In this document: piece after piece, positions 40,977 through 48,198 of the stretch
How positions within the stretch are numbered: position 1 is the stretch's first letter
Layout of the letters: each line of letters begins with the position of its first letter
From: Parapusillimonas granuli
GTDB lineage: Bacteria; Pseudomonadota; Gammaproteobacteria; Burkholderiales; Burkholderiaceae_B
Reading direction: 5' to 3'
NCBI RefSeq assembly: GCF_013416525.1
Contig: NZ_JACCEM010000010.1
Span: forward strand, 62,001-126,000
Length of the DNA: 64,000 nucleotides
Notes under the pieces: generated by a model
What the model was told of the DNA's origin: nothing
The model's input: the letters and a program-made list of their open reading frames with translations, nothing else
The model's database searches: none
Translations under genes and position numbers: made by a program

Positions 40977-42251
40977 CTAACGCCTGCGTTCGACGGTGGG
41001 CAGAAGGCGGGGAATGAGGCCCAGCAACTGTTGACGCTCTTCGCCCTCGCTGCGGTTGAGGGCGGCCAGCGGACCGTGCATGTATTTTTGGGTAAGGCCG
41101 CGCGCCAGCTGCTCGAGCACGGCCTCCGGGGAATCGCCGCGGGCCAGCATGCGCCGCGCGCGTTCGAGCTCGGCCTGCTGGACTTCTTCGGCGGACTGCT
41201 GGAAGCTGACGATGGCCGGCACGATTTCACGGCTTTGCAGCCAGTGCATGAAATTCTGGACGCGGGTTTCGATGATGGCTTCGGCCTGCACCACGGCGGC
41301 GCGGCGGGCGTCGGTGCCGCTTTGCACCATGCGGCCCAGGTCATCGACCGAATACAGATAGACGTCGGCCAGGCGGCCGACCTCGGTTTCGATGTCGCGG
41401 GGCACCGCCAGGTCGATCATGACCATGGGGCGGTGGCGGCGCGAGCGGGTAGCCCTTTCCACCATCCCCAGTCCGAGGATGGGCAAGGAGCTTGCCGTAC
41501 AGGAAACGATGACGTCGAAATCGGCTATGCGATCGGGGATGTCGGCGAGCTTCATGGTCTTGGCCACGAAGCGCGAAGCCAGGAGTTCGGCGCGTTCCAG
41601 CGTGCGATTGGCCACCACCATGTTGCGCGGCTTGAGCGCCGCGAAATGGGTGGCACAGAGCTCGATCATTTCGCCGGCGCCGATGAACAGCACGCTGGCT
41701 TGGGAGAGATCGCCGAACACCCGCTCGGCCAAGCGCACCGCCGCGGCGGCCATGGACACCGAATGCGCGCCGATGGCCGTTTGCGACCGGACTTCCTTGG
41801 CCACCGAAAACGTGCGCTGAAATAGCTGATGCAGCAAAGTGCCCAGCGAGCCTGCCTGCTCGGCCGCCCGCACGGCGTCTTTCATCTGGCCCAGGATCTG
41901 GGGTTCGCCCAATACCATGGAGTCCAGCCCGCTGGCCACCCGGAAGGCATGGCGCACCGCGTCGTTCTGCTGGTATTGATACAGATGCGGCCGCAAGCTG
42001 CCGGCTTCCAGCCGATTGAAATCGGCCAGCCAGGACGGAATGTGCTCCTGCACCTGCGGTTCGGCCGCACAGTAGATTTCGGTGCGATTACAGGTGGACA
42101 GGATGGCCGCTTCACGCACCGAAGCGCCGAAGGCCGACCGCAAGCCGTCGAGCGCCGGGCGCAGGACGTCGACCGGGAACGACACGCGTTCACGCACCGA
42201 AACCGGAGCGGAAACATGGTTCAGACCGAAAGTAAGGACGTCTACGGACAT
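40977..42251 (-). CDS. hemA: Glutamyl-tRNA reductase
   Basis: The 424-residue enzyme has the catalytic Cys in [11 protein letters not shown] (about residue 53), the segment [23 protein letters not shown] (about 107-129) and an NADPH domain with [17 protein letters not shown]. It makes glutamate-1-semialdehyde from Glu-tRNA in the C5 pathway to haem. It heads the hemA-prfA-prmC-grxD-ubiX operon on the minus strand. Confidence 0.96.
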   Translation of the reverse strand: MSVDVLTFGLNHVSAPVSVRERVSFPVDVLRPALDGLRSAFGASVREAAILSTCNRTEIYCAAEPQVQEHIPSWLADFNRLEAGSLRPHLYQYQQNDAVRHAFRVASGLDSMVLGEPQILGQMKDAVRAAEQAGSLGTLLHQLFQRTFSVAKEVRSQTAIGAHSVSMAAAAVRLAERVFGDLSQASVLFIGAGEMIELCATHFAALKPRNMVVANRTLERAELLASRFVAKTMKLADIPDRIADFDVIVSCTASSLPILGLGMVERATRSRRHRPMVMIDLAVPRDIETEVGRLADVYLYSVDDLGRMVQSGTDARRAAVVQAEAIIETRVQNFMHWLQSREIVPAIVSFQQSAEEVQQAELERARRMLARGDSPEAVLEQLARGLTQKYMHGPLAALNRSEGEERQQLLGLIPRLLPTVERRR

Positions 42252-42474
42252 GTGTATGGAATCTGTGCGCGGTCAGCATCCGCGATACCGCCATTATAGT
42301 CCGCTCCTGACCTTTTCCTGAAACTTGCTTTTGCTTTATCACAAAGTTGTGTAATATGCGGCTTCTTCGTGGCGCCCCGGATACAAGGGGCCGCGGGCGG
42401 TCGCGCAAGGCGCGCCGGAATGCGGCGGCTTCAGCACGCATTTTGTTTTTAGTGTATTATTTCGCCTTCTCGTT
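42252..42474. promoter_or_regulatory. Regulatory gap between hemA and tRNA-Phe
   Basis: This 223-bp gap holds divergent promoters. Visible on the plus strand are a CACAA-AG-TTGTG dyad at 42340-42351 followed by TAATAT (42352-42357), and a TATTAT at 42455-42460 that could be the -10 of the tRNA. No good paired -35 is obvious, so the assignment is tentative. Confidence 0.35.
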
Positions 42475-42550
42475 GGCCTGGTAGCTCAGTCGGTAGAGCA
42501 GAGGATTGAAAATCCTTGTGTCGGTGGTTCGATTCCGCCCCAGGCCACCA
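42475..42550 (+). tRNA. tRNA-Phe (anticodon GAA)
   Basis: The 76-nt tRNA has acceptor GGCCTGG/CCAGGCC, D arm with GCTCAGTCGGTAGAGC, anticodon loop TTGAAAA closed by GAGGA/TCCTT (anticodon GAA) and T arm GGTGGTTCGATTCCGCC, with encoded CCA. An integrase gene follows within 180 bp, so its 3' end is the probable integration site of the accessory region. Confidence 0.97.
42528..42550 (+). other. Probable attachment site (tRNA-Phe 3' end)
   Basis: P4-type integrases recombine within the 3' end of a tRNA gene, leaving the tRNA intact and placing the integrase next to it, as seen here. I found no exact second copy of this 3' end further along in the window, so the other boundary is either beyond the window or lost. 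The exact crossover is inferred. Confidence 0.5.
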
Positions 42551-42728
42551 TCCCCTCTTCCCTCCCTGTCTCACCAAGTTCCATTTCCATTGCGAAAACA
42601 AGGACTTGCGACAAAAATCCATCCCAGACTGTCTCATCGGATCCCACTGAATCCCGGGCTTTTTGTTCCCTGCTGTGTTCCCTTAACCTATTCCCAGTTT
42701 CTCCAGGGAACAAATTGGGAGCCAAGTG

Positions 42729-44072
42729 ATGAGACTTACAGTCAAAGCCATAGAACTCGCCCAACCCGCAGCCAAAGAGTATCTGCTGTCCGACGGCAAC
42801 AAACTGTACCTTCGCGTTCACCCGAGGGGTAGTAAAAGTTGGCAATTCAATTACACAAATATCGAAGGAAAGCGAGTCAAGCTTACACTGGGAACCTTCC
42901 CCGAGACATCGCTCGCCAGTGCTCGCGTGCTTGCAGCAGAACAACGAGAGCACCTCGCAACGGGCAAAGACCCCCGCATCCAAAAACAGGAAGAACAGCA
43001 AGAGGCTCAACGCCAGGCGCTGGCCACCTTCGAGCAAGTCGCCCGAGAGTGGCACGCGCACGCAAAGAAGGTACATGAATGGAGCGAGGACTACAGCCAG
43101 AAGATCCTCCGACAACTGGAACTGCATGCTTTCCCTAAACTCGGTCGTCACCCTATCGGCTCACTGAACCGACTGGACGTACTGCAGTGCCTGGAAGCCA
43201 TTTCTCTTGCCGGCACCCGGGAAACCGCCATCCGGTTACGAGAAAGCTTGCAACGGGTCTTCGCCCGGGCCGTCACGCTTGGACTCTTAGAACCGGGCCA
43301 GAATTACATGGCAAAAGGTGTGGCAGATTTCAAACTGCGCAGCCCGATAGTGAAGCACTACGCCACCATTCTGGAACCCGCCAAGATTGGCCAACTGATG
43401 CGTGACATCCGCGGATACACAGGGCATTACATCGTCTGCTGCGCCCTGCGAATCATGCCTTACGTGTTTCAACGCCCCGGACAGATTCGCATGATGGAAT
43501 GGGAACAGCTCGATCTTGATGCCGGCGTCTGGATTTGCCCACCCCGCATGATGAAGATGCGAGAAGCTCACAAGAACAGTGGGCAAGCAGCCTCACACGT
43601 GGTTCCCTTACCTACGCAAGTCATTGACATCCTTCATCAGCTCCACACGGTCACAGGGCCAGTCGGCCCCGTGTTCAAAAGCGTGTCGCGTCGGCGAGGC
43701 AAAAACGGCTACTCACGCTATATTTCGAACAACACCATGAACAGCGCTTTGCGGGCCTTGGGCTATGACACCCAAACCGACATTACCGGCCATGGCTTCC
43801 GAGCAATGGCACGAACGCTTATTCGTGAACGGCTGGGATGGGACAGAGAAATGATCGAGAAGCACCTGGCTCACGTCTCAGACGAAGAACTGGGTGAAGC
43901 CTACGACAGAACCCGCTTCATCGAACAACGCCATGAAATGGCGCAGGCATGGGCCGACTATCTGGATCAGTTGGCTGACAGGAAGATTCCCGTCACCGAT
44001 GATTCTGCACGTTCAGTTACGCCGAATCCCTTCAACTCCCATATATCCAATCAAGCGCGCATCCTTCAATAG
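42729..44072 (+). CDS. P4-type tyrosine integrase
   Basis: The 447-residue protein has an N-terminal DUF4102 arm-binding domain (about 1-95, YLLSDGNKLYLRVHPRGSKSW and KLTLGTFPETSLASAR), a SAM-like core-binding domain (about 105-200) and a catalytic domain. Catalytic residues visible are the Arg in YVFQRPGQIRMMEW, HGFRAMARTL (HxxR), the His in EKHLAHV and the Tyr in EAYDRTRF. The first Arg motif reads FQRPGQ where GLRPGE is common. It lies beside tRNA-Phe and is convergent, overlapping by 7 bp, with an AlpA-like gene. All catalytic residues are present, so it could be active. Confidence 0.92.
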   Translation: MRLTVKAIELAQPAAKEYLLSDGNKLYLRVHPRGSKSWQFNYTNIEGKRVKLTLGTFPETSLASARVLAAEQREHLATGKDPRIQKQEEQQEAQRQALATFEQVAREWHAHAKKVHEWSEDYSQKILRQLELHAFPKLGRHPIGSLNRLDVLQCLEAISLAGTRETAIRLRESLQRVFARAVTLGLLEPGQNYMAKGVADFKLRSPIVKHYATILEPAKIGQLMRDIRGYTGHYIVCCALRIMPYVFQRPGQIRMMEWEQLDLDAGVWICPPRMMKMREAHKNSGQAASHVVPLPTQVIDILHQLHTVTGPVGPVFKSVSRRRGKNGYSRYISNNTMNSALRALGYDTQTDITGHGFRAMARTLIRERLGWDREMIEKHLAHVSDEELGEAYDRTRFIEQRHEMAQAWADYLDQLADRKIPVTDDSARSVTPNPFNSHISNQARILQ

Positions 44073-44362
44073 CGCACATGCCGTACTTTGGCACCCTGGG
44101 AACTCGTCACGGTCGCGCAGGACTCCATCAGTTTGAAACCTGCTGGGTTCTGCGCCCAGTCCTCCAGATCTGAGCGGCGCCAGCCTTTTGCTGCTCCGCC
44201 CAGTGAAACGGGCGCAGGAAAACTACCATCAGCGATGCGCCGATACAGGGTGGATCGACTCAGCGCCGTCATCCGCAGCACATCCCGCATGCGATAGAAC
44301 ATAGGAATTGTGCTGTCGGTTTCACCGTGCGATTGCGTCGAAGGATATCCAGTATGAAGCAT
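44066..44362 (-). CDS. AlpA-family prophage-type transcriptional regulator
   Basis: The 98-residue protein has a MerR-like helix-turn-helix with RMRDVLRMTALSRSTLYRRI and the AlpA-typical continuation DGSFPAPVSLGGAAKGWRRS followed by DLEDWAQ. AlpA proteins activate excision or integrase genes of P4-like elements. The Met at 44362 has a good GGAGAGTCAG ribosome-binding site; a later Met at 44302 aligns with the usual AlpA start, so a 20-residue extension is possible. It lies next to the integrase, as in P4-type islands. Confidence 0.85.
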   Translation of the reverse strand: MLHTGYPSTQSHGETDSTIPMFYRMRDVLRMTALSRSTLYRRIADGSFPAPVSLGGAAKGWRRSDLEDWAQNPAGFKLMESCATVTSSQGAKVRHVRY

Positions 44363-44492
44363 CTGACTCTCCTGATGTGTCGGTTAGTGCCAGAATGCCT
44401 CAGGACTGTCCACCCGTACACTTGCTGCAGCGCACTCGGGCGCAGTAGATGCTATGTCCTCTCTCGCAGTATGAGCTTGACGATGCACACCA
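44363..44492. other. Junction region upstream of the hmuU fragment
   Basis: No complete gene. In the frame of the permease fragment a TGA occurs at 44478-44480, so the missing N-terminal part of that permease is not encoded here. This is a recombination junction between the AlpA module and the decayed transporter. Confidence 0.5.
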
Positions 44493-45092
44493 GTGTGCAG
44501 ATTGGCACGTCGGGAAGGCGTCGTGAACGCCACAACGATGCTCCTTTGCGGTATCGCCATCAATGCCTTGGTGGGCGCCATAATTGGTTTGATGACTTAT
44601 ATGGCTACGGATGACCAGCTCAGAAATCTGACATTCTGGAGCCTTGGAAGTCTTACGGGTGCAGTCTGGCCAGCAGTGTTTGTCATGGTAACGGTCGTCG
44701 GGGTGCTCATCATCGTCGGCATGTTTCTCTCACAGTTGCTTAACGCTCTATTACTGGGAGAATCGCAAGCCTTCCATCTTGGTGTTCCGGTTGAGCAACT
44801 GAAGCGTGGGATCGTAGGGCTAACGGCAGCGGCAGCGGGCTCTGCCGTTGCATTCACCGGAATGATAGGTTTCATCGGCCTTGTCGCCCCTCACCTGGCG
44901 CGGTTACTGGTCGGTCCCGACCACCGTTACGTGCTTCCGCTATCTGGAATACTGGGAGCGATACTCCTGGTATCGGGCGACCTGCTGGCACGCACACTGA
45001 TCAGACCCTCAGAACTGCCCTTGGGGATTCTCACTGCGTTGCTCGGAGCACCATTCTTTCTGTGGCTCTTGCGTAACAACAAAAGCCTATGA
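44493..45092 (+). pseudogene. hmuU: FecCD-type haem/siderophore ABC permease, 3' remnant
   Basis: The 199-residue reading frame corresponds to the C-terminal part of a BtuC/FecCD permease (normally about 330-350 residues). It has MLLCGIAINALVGAIIGLMTY, FWSLGSLTGAVW, the coupling-helix segment LGVPVEQLKRGIVGLTAAAAGSAVAFTG and FIGLVAPHLARLLVG. Homology starts near RREGVVNATTML, right after an in-frame stop, so about 140 N-terminal residues with the first membrane helices are missing. The following ATPase fragment overlaps it by 4 bp, the normal hmuU-hmuV arrangement. The gene symbol rests on similarity to haem transporters and is tentative. Probably non-functional. Confidence 0.8.
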
Positions 45093-45604
45093 AAAACCTA
45101 ATATTTCCTAATGCCGTACTCGACTCGGACAGTGGATTGGTCCACAGCGAGACAGCCCATCGCTCATCCCTGCTTGAGGTTAAGCGCCTCAGCGTTGAAA
45201 GGAGCAGTAAGCGTCTGCTGCACGACTTGCAGTTTCAAGTCAGATCAGGGGAATTTGTTGCTGTAATAGGCGCAAACGGGGCGGGAAAGTCCACATTGGT
45301 GCGCGCTGTCACGGGCGAATGGGATGCTTCGGGAGAAATCCGGCTTTTTGGGTGCAGCCTTGGGGTCTGGACAAGAAAGAAACTGGCCACGCGCATGGCG
45401 GTCATGTCTCAGAAAACCCATCTGGACTTCGCCTTCACTGCAAGGCAAGTGGTTGAAATGGGCCGGCTGCCCCACACTCAGTTTTCCGCTACACATAACT
45501 CAAAAATAGGTACTTCTACCTATTTGCACTATGAGTTCAATGCTCACCAAGCCGCATGGGATAAGGGTTTGCAGGGATTTGTAGCTTCTTTGCGAAAACA
45601 TTGA
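45089..45604 (+). pseudogene. hmuV: HmuV-type haem ABC transporter ATPase, 5' remnant
   Basis: The first about 130 residues match HmuV-type ATPases: LLHDLQFQVRSGEFVAVIGANGAGKST (Walker A), MAVMSQKTHLDFAFTARQVVEMGR with the Q-loop. Homology stops at about 45490, just after GRLPH. The remaining 40 residues are unrelated, and the signature LSGGE, Walker B and switch His are absent, so the protein cannot be a working ATPase. A stem-loop lies exactly at the break point. The start overlaps the permease remnant. Confidence 0.8.
45497..45537. repeat. Long stem-loop at the hmuV break point
   Basis: AAATAGGTA (45504-45512), loop CTTC, TACCTATTT (45517-45525) is a perfect 9-bp stem. An outer pair AACTCA (45497-45502)/TGAGTT (45532-45537) extends it. 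It lies where hmuV homology ends and may be the end of an inserted or deleted segment or a terminator. Function is not clear. Confidence 0.6.
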
Positions 45605-45701
45605 TTTTCGCTCTAGGAGCCAAATAGGAGCCAGACCAGTTCATACTAGTTCCTAGCAGGTGGTAGTAAGTAGTAGTGAAGTAGAACTGCTTCACAATTT
45701 T
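45605..45701. other. Short non-coding stretch before tRNA-Leu
   Basis: It contains AGGAGCCAAATAGGAGCCAG, a doubled AGGAGCCA motif similar to GGGAGCCAAG just before the integrase gene at 42715-42726. This may be debris of a second integrase-bearing element. No gene or clear promoter is seen. Confidence 0.35.
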
Positions 45702-46021
45702 GCCCGGGTGGTGAAATTGGTAGACGCAGGGGACTCAGACCAAATTTGAGCCCTCCGAGGGAAACCTCAGAGGTGAAGCCCGTCAAACTCGGTGAAGGCC
45801 CTGGACGATAAGTCCGAGCTAATGCCGAGCCAAGCCCTGGAGCCGAAAGGCCCCTCGGAAGGTGTAGAGAGCAGACGGCGGGCACCTAAGGCTGAAAAGC
45901 TATGGTGAAGGCGTGCTCCAGACCACGAACGTCATGCTTCGGCATGGCGGCGGCGAAAGCCGAAGTGGGAAGAAAATCCCCCGCCGCAAGGCGTGCCGGT
46001 TCGATTCCGGCCCCGGCACCA
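45702..46021 (+). tRNA. tRNA-Leu (anticodon CAA) interrupted by a group I intron
   Basis: The 5' exon (45702-45736) contains GCCCGGG, the D arm GTGAAATTGGTAGAC and GGGGACTC. The 3' exon (45973-46021) contains AAAATCCCC, a long variable arm GCCGCAAGGC, T arm GCCGGTTCGATTCCGGC and encoded CCA. Joined exons give the anticodon stem GGGGA/TCCCC with loop CTCAAAA, anticodon CAA (reads UUG). The long variable arm confirms class II. One oddity: the 3' acceptor strand is CCCGGC, one G short of the CCCGGGC needed to pair with GCCCGGG, leaving a bulged base; function of the mature tRNA is therefore uncertain. A terminator follows. Confidence 0.88.
45737..45972 (+). ncRNA. Group I intron (IC3-like) in the tRNA-Leu anticodon loop
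   Basis: The 236-nt insertion lies between anticodon bases 34 and 35. Several blocks match the Azoarcus tRNA-Ile intron as I recall it: AACTCGGTGAA, GCCGAGCCAAGC, GGTGTAGAGA with AGACGG, CACCTAAGG, and CTATGGTGAAGGC with CTCCAG. Helix P7 is supported by covariation: GAGCA (45869-45873) pairs with TGCTC (45914-45918), where the Azoarcus intron has GACTA/TAGTC. A P1 helix forms between exon GGG-A-CTC and intron GAGCCC (45748-45753). The intron ends in G (45972), as required. The 3' part has two stable tetraloop hairpins (TTCG and GAAA). No homing endonuclease is present. Confidence 0.88.
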
Positions 46022-46031
46022 GTTTCGAAAG

Positions 46032-46066
46032 GCCGTCTCTGTTCGCGCAGAGACGGCTTTATTATT
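46032..46066 (+). terminator. Rho-independent terminator after tRNA-Leu
   Basis: GCCGTCTCTG (46032-46041), loop TTCGCG, CAGAGACGGC (46048-46057), followed by TTTATTATTTTT. It begins 10 bp after the tRNA CCA end. Confidence 0.9.
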
Positions 46067-46462
46067 TTTGTCGAAGTCGATCAGCTCGGAATTCTATACA
46101 AGTATGTGCAGGGATTCTCTAGAAAAAGCAGGGTCGACTCATTCAACCAGGGCACCGGCGGAGCCTCGTGGGTTTGAGCCAGCCAGTAGGTTAGTGTCGG
46201 TAGGTTGGTTGACTTCAACGCGTAGAGCCGAGTAGACTGATTCAGCGCTGGCACGCGCTCGACACCGTCTCACGAAGCTCCTAGAGCAGTGCTTATTGAT
46301 TCTTTTCGGCCGATGCCTTCATTCCCGGCCTATAGCAGTGGCGACGGTGACGCTGTGCATTAGGCTTTAAGGATCGAAGCGCATGAATATCGCCAGCATT
46401 CGGCCGTCTTCCGTGGACGGCATTAAGCAACTCGCTAAGAAAATCTGCCGCGAGCATAATAC
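46067..46462. other. Accessory region with no recognisable gene
   Basis: About 400 bp between the tRNA-Leu terminator and the IS66 end. Short frames exist on both strands, but none has a familiar motif or a good ribosome-binding site. It is probably degraded mobile DNA. Confidence 0.5.
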
Positions 46463-46741
46463 GTAAGCGGTCCATCTTTCCCATAATTGTTCGCCCTCCG
46501 GCGTTCGGGCATCGTATCGGTTTTGTACGGTTACCGGAGAGCTTAGGATGTCGGATGGAAAAGACAGAGATCAGGCCTATTGGGAAACTCATCTGGAGGC
46601 GATCACGCGCGAAGGGATCGGCACCAAGGCATACGCCCAACGCGAACGCATTGCAGTGTCCAGTCTGTATTATTGGCGCCGACGTCTGAAAGCTCAGTGA
46701 ATCACCCCCCGGGGCGGTTCAGTTCGTGCGCAAGGCGCACG
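46463..46741 (+). mobile_element. IS66-family remnant (left end and tnpA start)
   Basis: GTAAGCGG at 46463, the sequence with which IS66-family terminal repeats usually begin, is followed 85 bp later by a tnpA-like gene. Homology-like sequence then stops near 46741, where an IS5-family transposase gene takes over. The tnpB, tnpC and right end are missing from the window, so this is a fragment. Confidence 0.65.
46548..46700 (+). pseudogene. tnpA: IS66 accessory protein TnpA, truncated
   Basis: The 50-residue frame reads MSDGKDRDQAYWETHLEAI, then TREGIGTKAYAQRERIAVSS and LYYWRRRLKAQ. The helix-turn-helix pattern and the YYWRRRL ending are those of the IS66 TnpA N-terminal half; the complete protein has about 90-110 residues. 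A TGA ends the frame at 46698. In the +1 frame the sequence continues SESPPGAVQFV, which looks like the normal TnpA continuation, so a one-base frameshift lies just before the stop. Confidence 0.7.
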
Positions 46742-48099
46742 AGAGTGAGGCCATGCCCGACCTGGATCTGTTTGGCGAGAAGCCCCAGCGCCAAGCGCCG
46801 GCCAGCAAAGCCGGTCGCCCACGTGTGCCGCTGCGCATCATGATTTCGCTGCTGTACCTGAAGCACGCTTTCAATGAGTCCGACGAGGGCGTGGTCGAGC
46901 GCTGGGCCGACACACCACGCTGGCAGTTTTTCTCGGGGCAGAGCTACTATGAAGATCGTCAGCCGTGTGACGCCACCACGCTGGTGAAGTTCCGCAAGCT
47001 GCTGGGCGAGGAAGGCGTGGAGGAACTGCTGGCGCAGACGATCAACGTGGCGGTGGAGCTGAAGCTGATCAAACCCCAGGAATTGACTCGGGTAATTGTG
47101 GACAGCACAGTGCAGGAAAAGGCCATCGCCCACCCGACGGACAGCCGATTGTTGGAGACGGCGCGCATCAAGCTGGTGGAGGCCGCCAAGGCGGTAGGAA
47201 TTCCGCTCAAGCAGACCTTTGCCAAGGAAGGCGTCCAACTGAGCCGTCAGGCCGGGCGTTATGCCCACGCACGCCAGTTCAAGCGGATGCGCCGGGCCAT
47301 CAAGCGCCAGCGCACCATTGTGGGGCGGCTTGCCCGCGAGATCGACCGCAAAGCCAGCGCGCTGGGCCAAGCCGTTCGTGACGCCTTGGGAGAGGCCTTG
47401 GGGAAGGCCCAGCGCATCGTCGCCCAGAGCGCTCAGCGCAAGGCGGTCAACGGGCAGCCCAAGCTGTACGCCTGGCACGCCCCCGAGGTGGACTGCATCA
47501 GCAAGGGCAAGGCGCGCCGTCCTTACGAATTTGGAGTGAAGGTGGGCATTGTCAGCTCCTTCACCGGCAACCTGATCGTGGGGGCCCGGGCGTTTCACTG
47601 CAATCCGTACGACGGCCACACGTTGGGCTCACAACTGGAGCAGGCCACCATTCTGATGCAGGACTGTGCGGTACAGCCGGATAAAGTGTTTGTGGATCTG
47701 GGGTATCGGGGCGTGGACGCAGAGAATCCCGGCGTGCGCATCATTCACCGGGGCAAGCCCAAGCGGCTGACGGCGCAGGAAAGAAGGCAGCTCAAGCGGC
47801 GCCAGGCCATTGAGCCCATTATTGGTCACTTGAAAACCGATCATCGGATGGACCGCTGTCATCTGAAAGGCGAACAGGGCGATCGGTTGCATGCGGTGCT
47901 GTGCGCGGCGGGCTACAACATCAAATGGCTGCTACGCATGATTGCCAAGAAGGGGGTGCCCTTCTTGTGGCGCCTTTTTTTGCGCCCGCAAAAAGGGTCG
48001 GGCACAAGGTGGTTCCAGTCGTTCTTGGCTGCGTGGCGACTCAGTGATCGGATCAGCCGCCGCCGCAGCTCAATACAACCGGCGCTTCTGACGGCGTGA
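46726..48099 (+). CDS. IS5-family transposase, probably lacking its N-terminus
   Basis: The 457-residue frame has a helical N-terminal domain (GRPRVPLRIMISLLYLKHAF) and a DDE catalytic core: first Asp in RVIVDSTVQEKA, second in VFVDLGYRGVD, Glu in RRQAIEPIIGHLKTDHRMDR. The usual first about 25-30 residues of such transposases seem to be replaced by a junction with the IS66 tnpA, and the frame has no clear start (GTG 46726 or ATG 46753). I could not identify matching terminal inverted repeats. It ends about 100 bp before the MBL gene. Confidence 0.75.
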   Translation: MRKAHESEAMPDLDLFGEKPQRQAPASKAGRPRVPLRIMISLLYLKHAFNESDEGVVERWADTPRWQFFSGQSYYEDRQPCDATTLVKFRKLLGEEGVEELLAQTINVAVELKLIKPQELTRVIVDSTVQEKAIAHPTDSRLLETARIKLVEAAKAVGIPLKQTFAKEGVQLSRQAGRYAHARQFKRMRRAIKRQRTIVGRLAREIDRKASALGQAVRDALGEALGKAQRIVAQSAQRKAVNGQPKLYAWHAPEVDCISKGKARRPYEFGVKVGIVSSFTGNLIVGARAFHCNPYDGHTLGSQLEQATILMQDCAVQPDKVFVDLGYRGVDAENPGVRIIHRGKPKRLTAQERRQLKRRQAIEPIIGHLKTDHRMDRCHLKGEQGDRLHAVLCAAGYNIKWLLRMIAKKGVPFLWRLFLRPQKGSGTRWFQSFLAAWRLSDRISRRRSSIQPALLTA

Positions 48100-48198
48100 A
48101 GCAGCCCCTGAATGTCGAAATGAATATTTCAGGGCCGACTAATTTAGTGGATTCTAATATATAATGAACTCAAGATGTGCTCTTTACAAGGAGTCAGC
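48100..48198 (+). promoter_or_regulatory. IS flank and promoter region of the sulfide/cyd gene set
   Basis: After the transposase stop there is an AT-rich stretch with TATAAT at 48160-48165 inside TTCTAATATATAATGAA, then AAGGAG (48188-48193) in front of the MBL gene. The -35 hexamer is not clear and may lie in or near the IS end. AT-rich dyads are typical of BigR/SqrR operators, but I see no exact match to the one at 60068-60093. Confidence 0.45.

Noticed and set aside
45990-46021. tRNA-Leu 3' end as the second attachment site of the tRNA-Phe integrase
   Set aside because: The similarity (GGTTCGATTCCG...CCACC/CACCA) is only the normal T-arm and CCA conservation; the acceptor sequences differ.
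46293-46484. 63-codon minus-strand ORF starting MGKMDRLRIMLAADFLSELL
   Set aside because: It looks somewhat protein-like but crosses the IS66 end, has no good ribosome-binding site, and matches nothing I know.
46686-46710. Programmed frameshift in the IS66 tnpA
   Set aside because: No slippery heptamer is at the switch point and the element is truncated anyway; a decay mutation is more likely.
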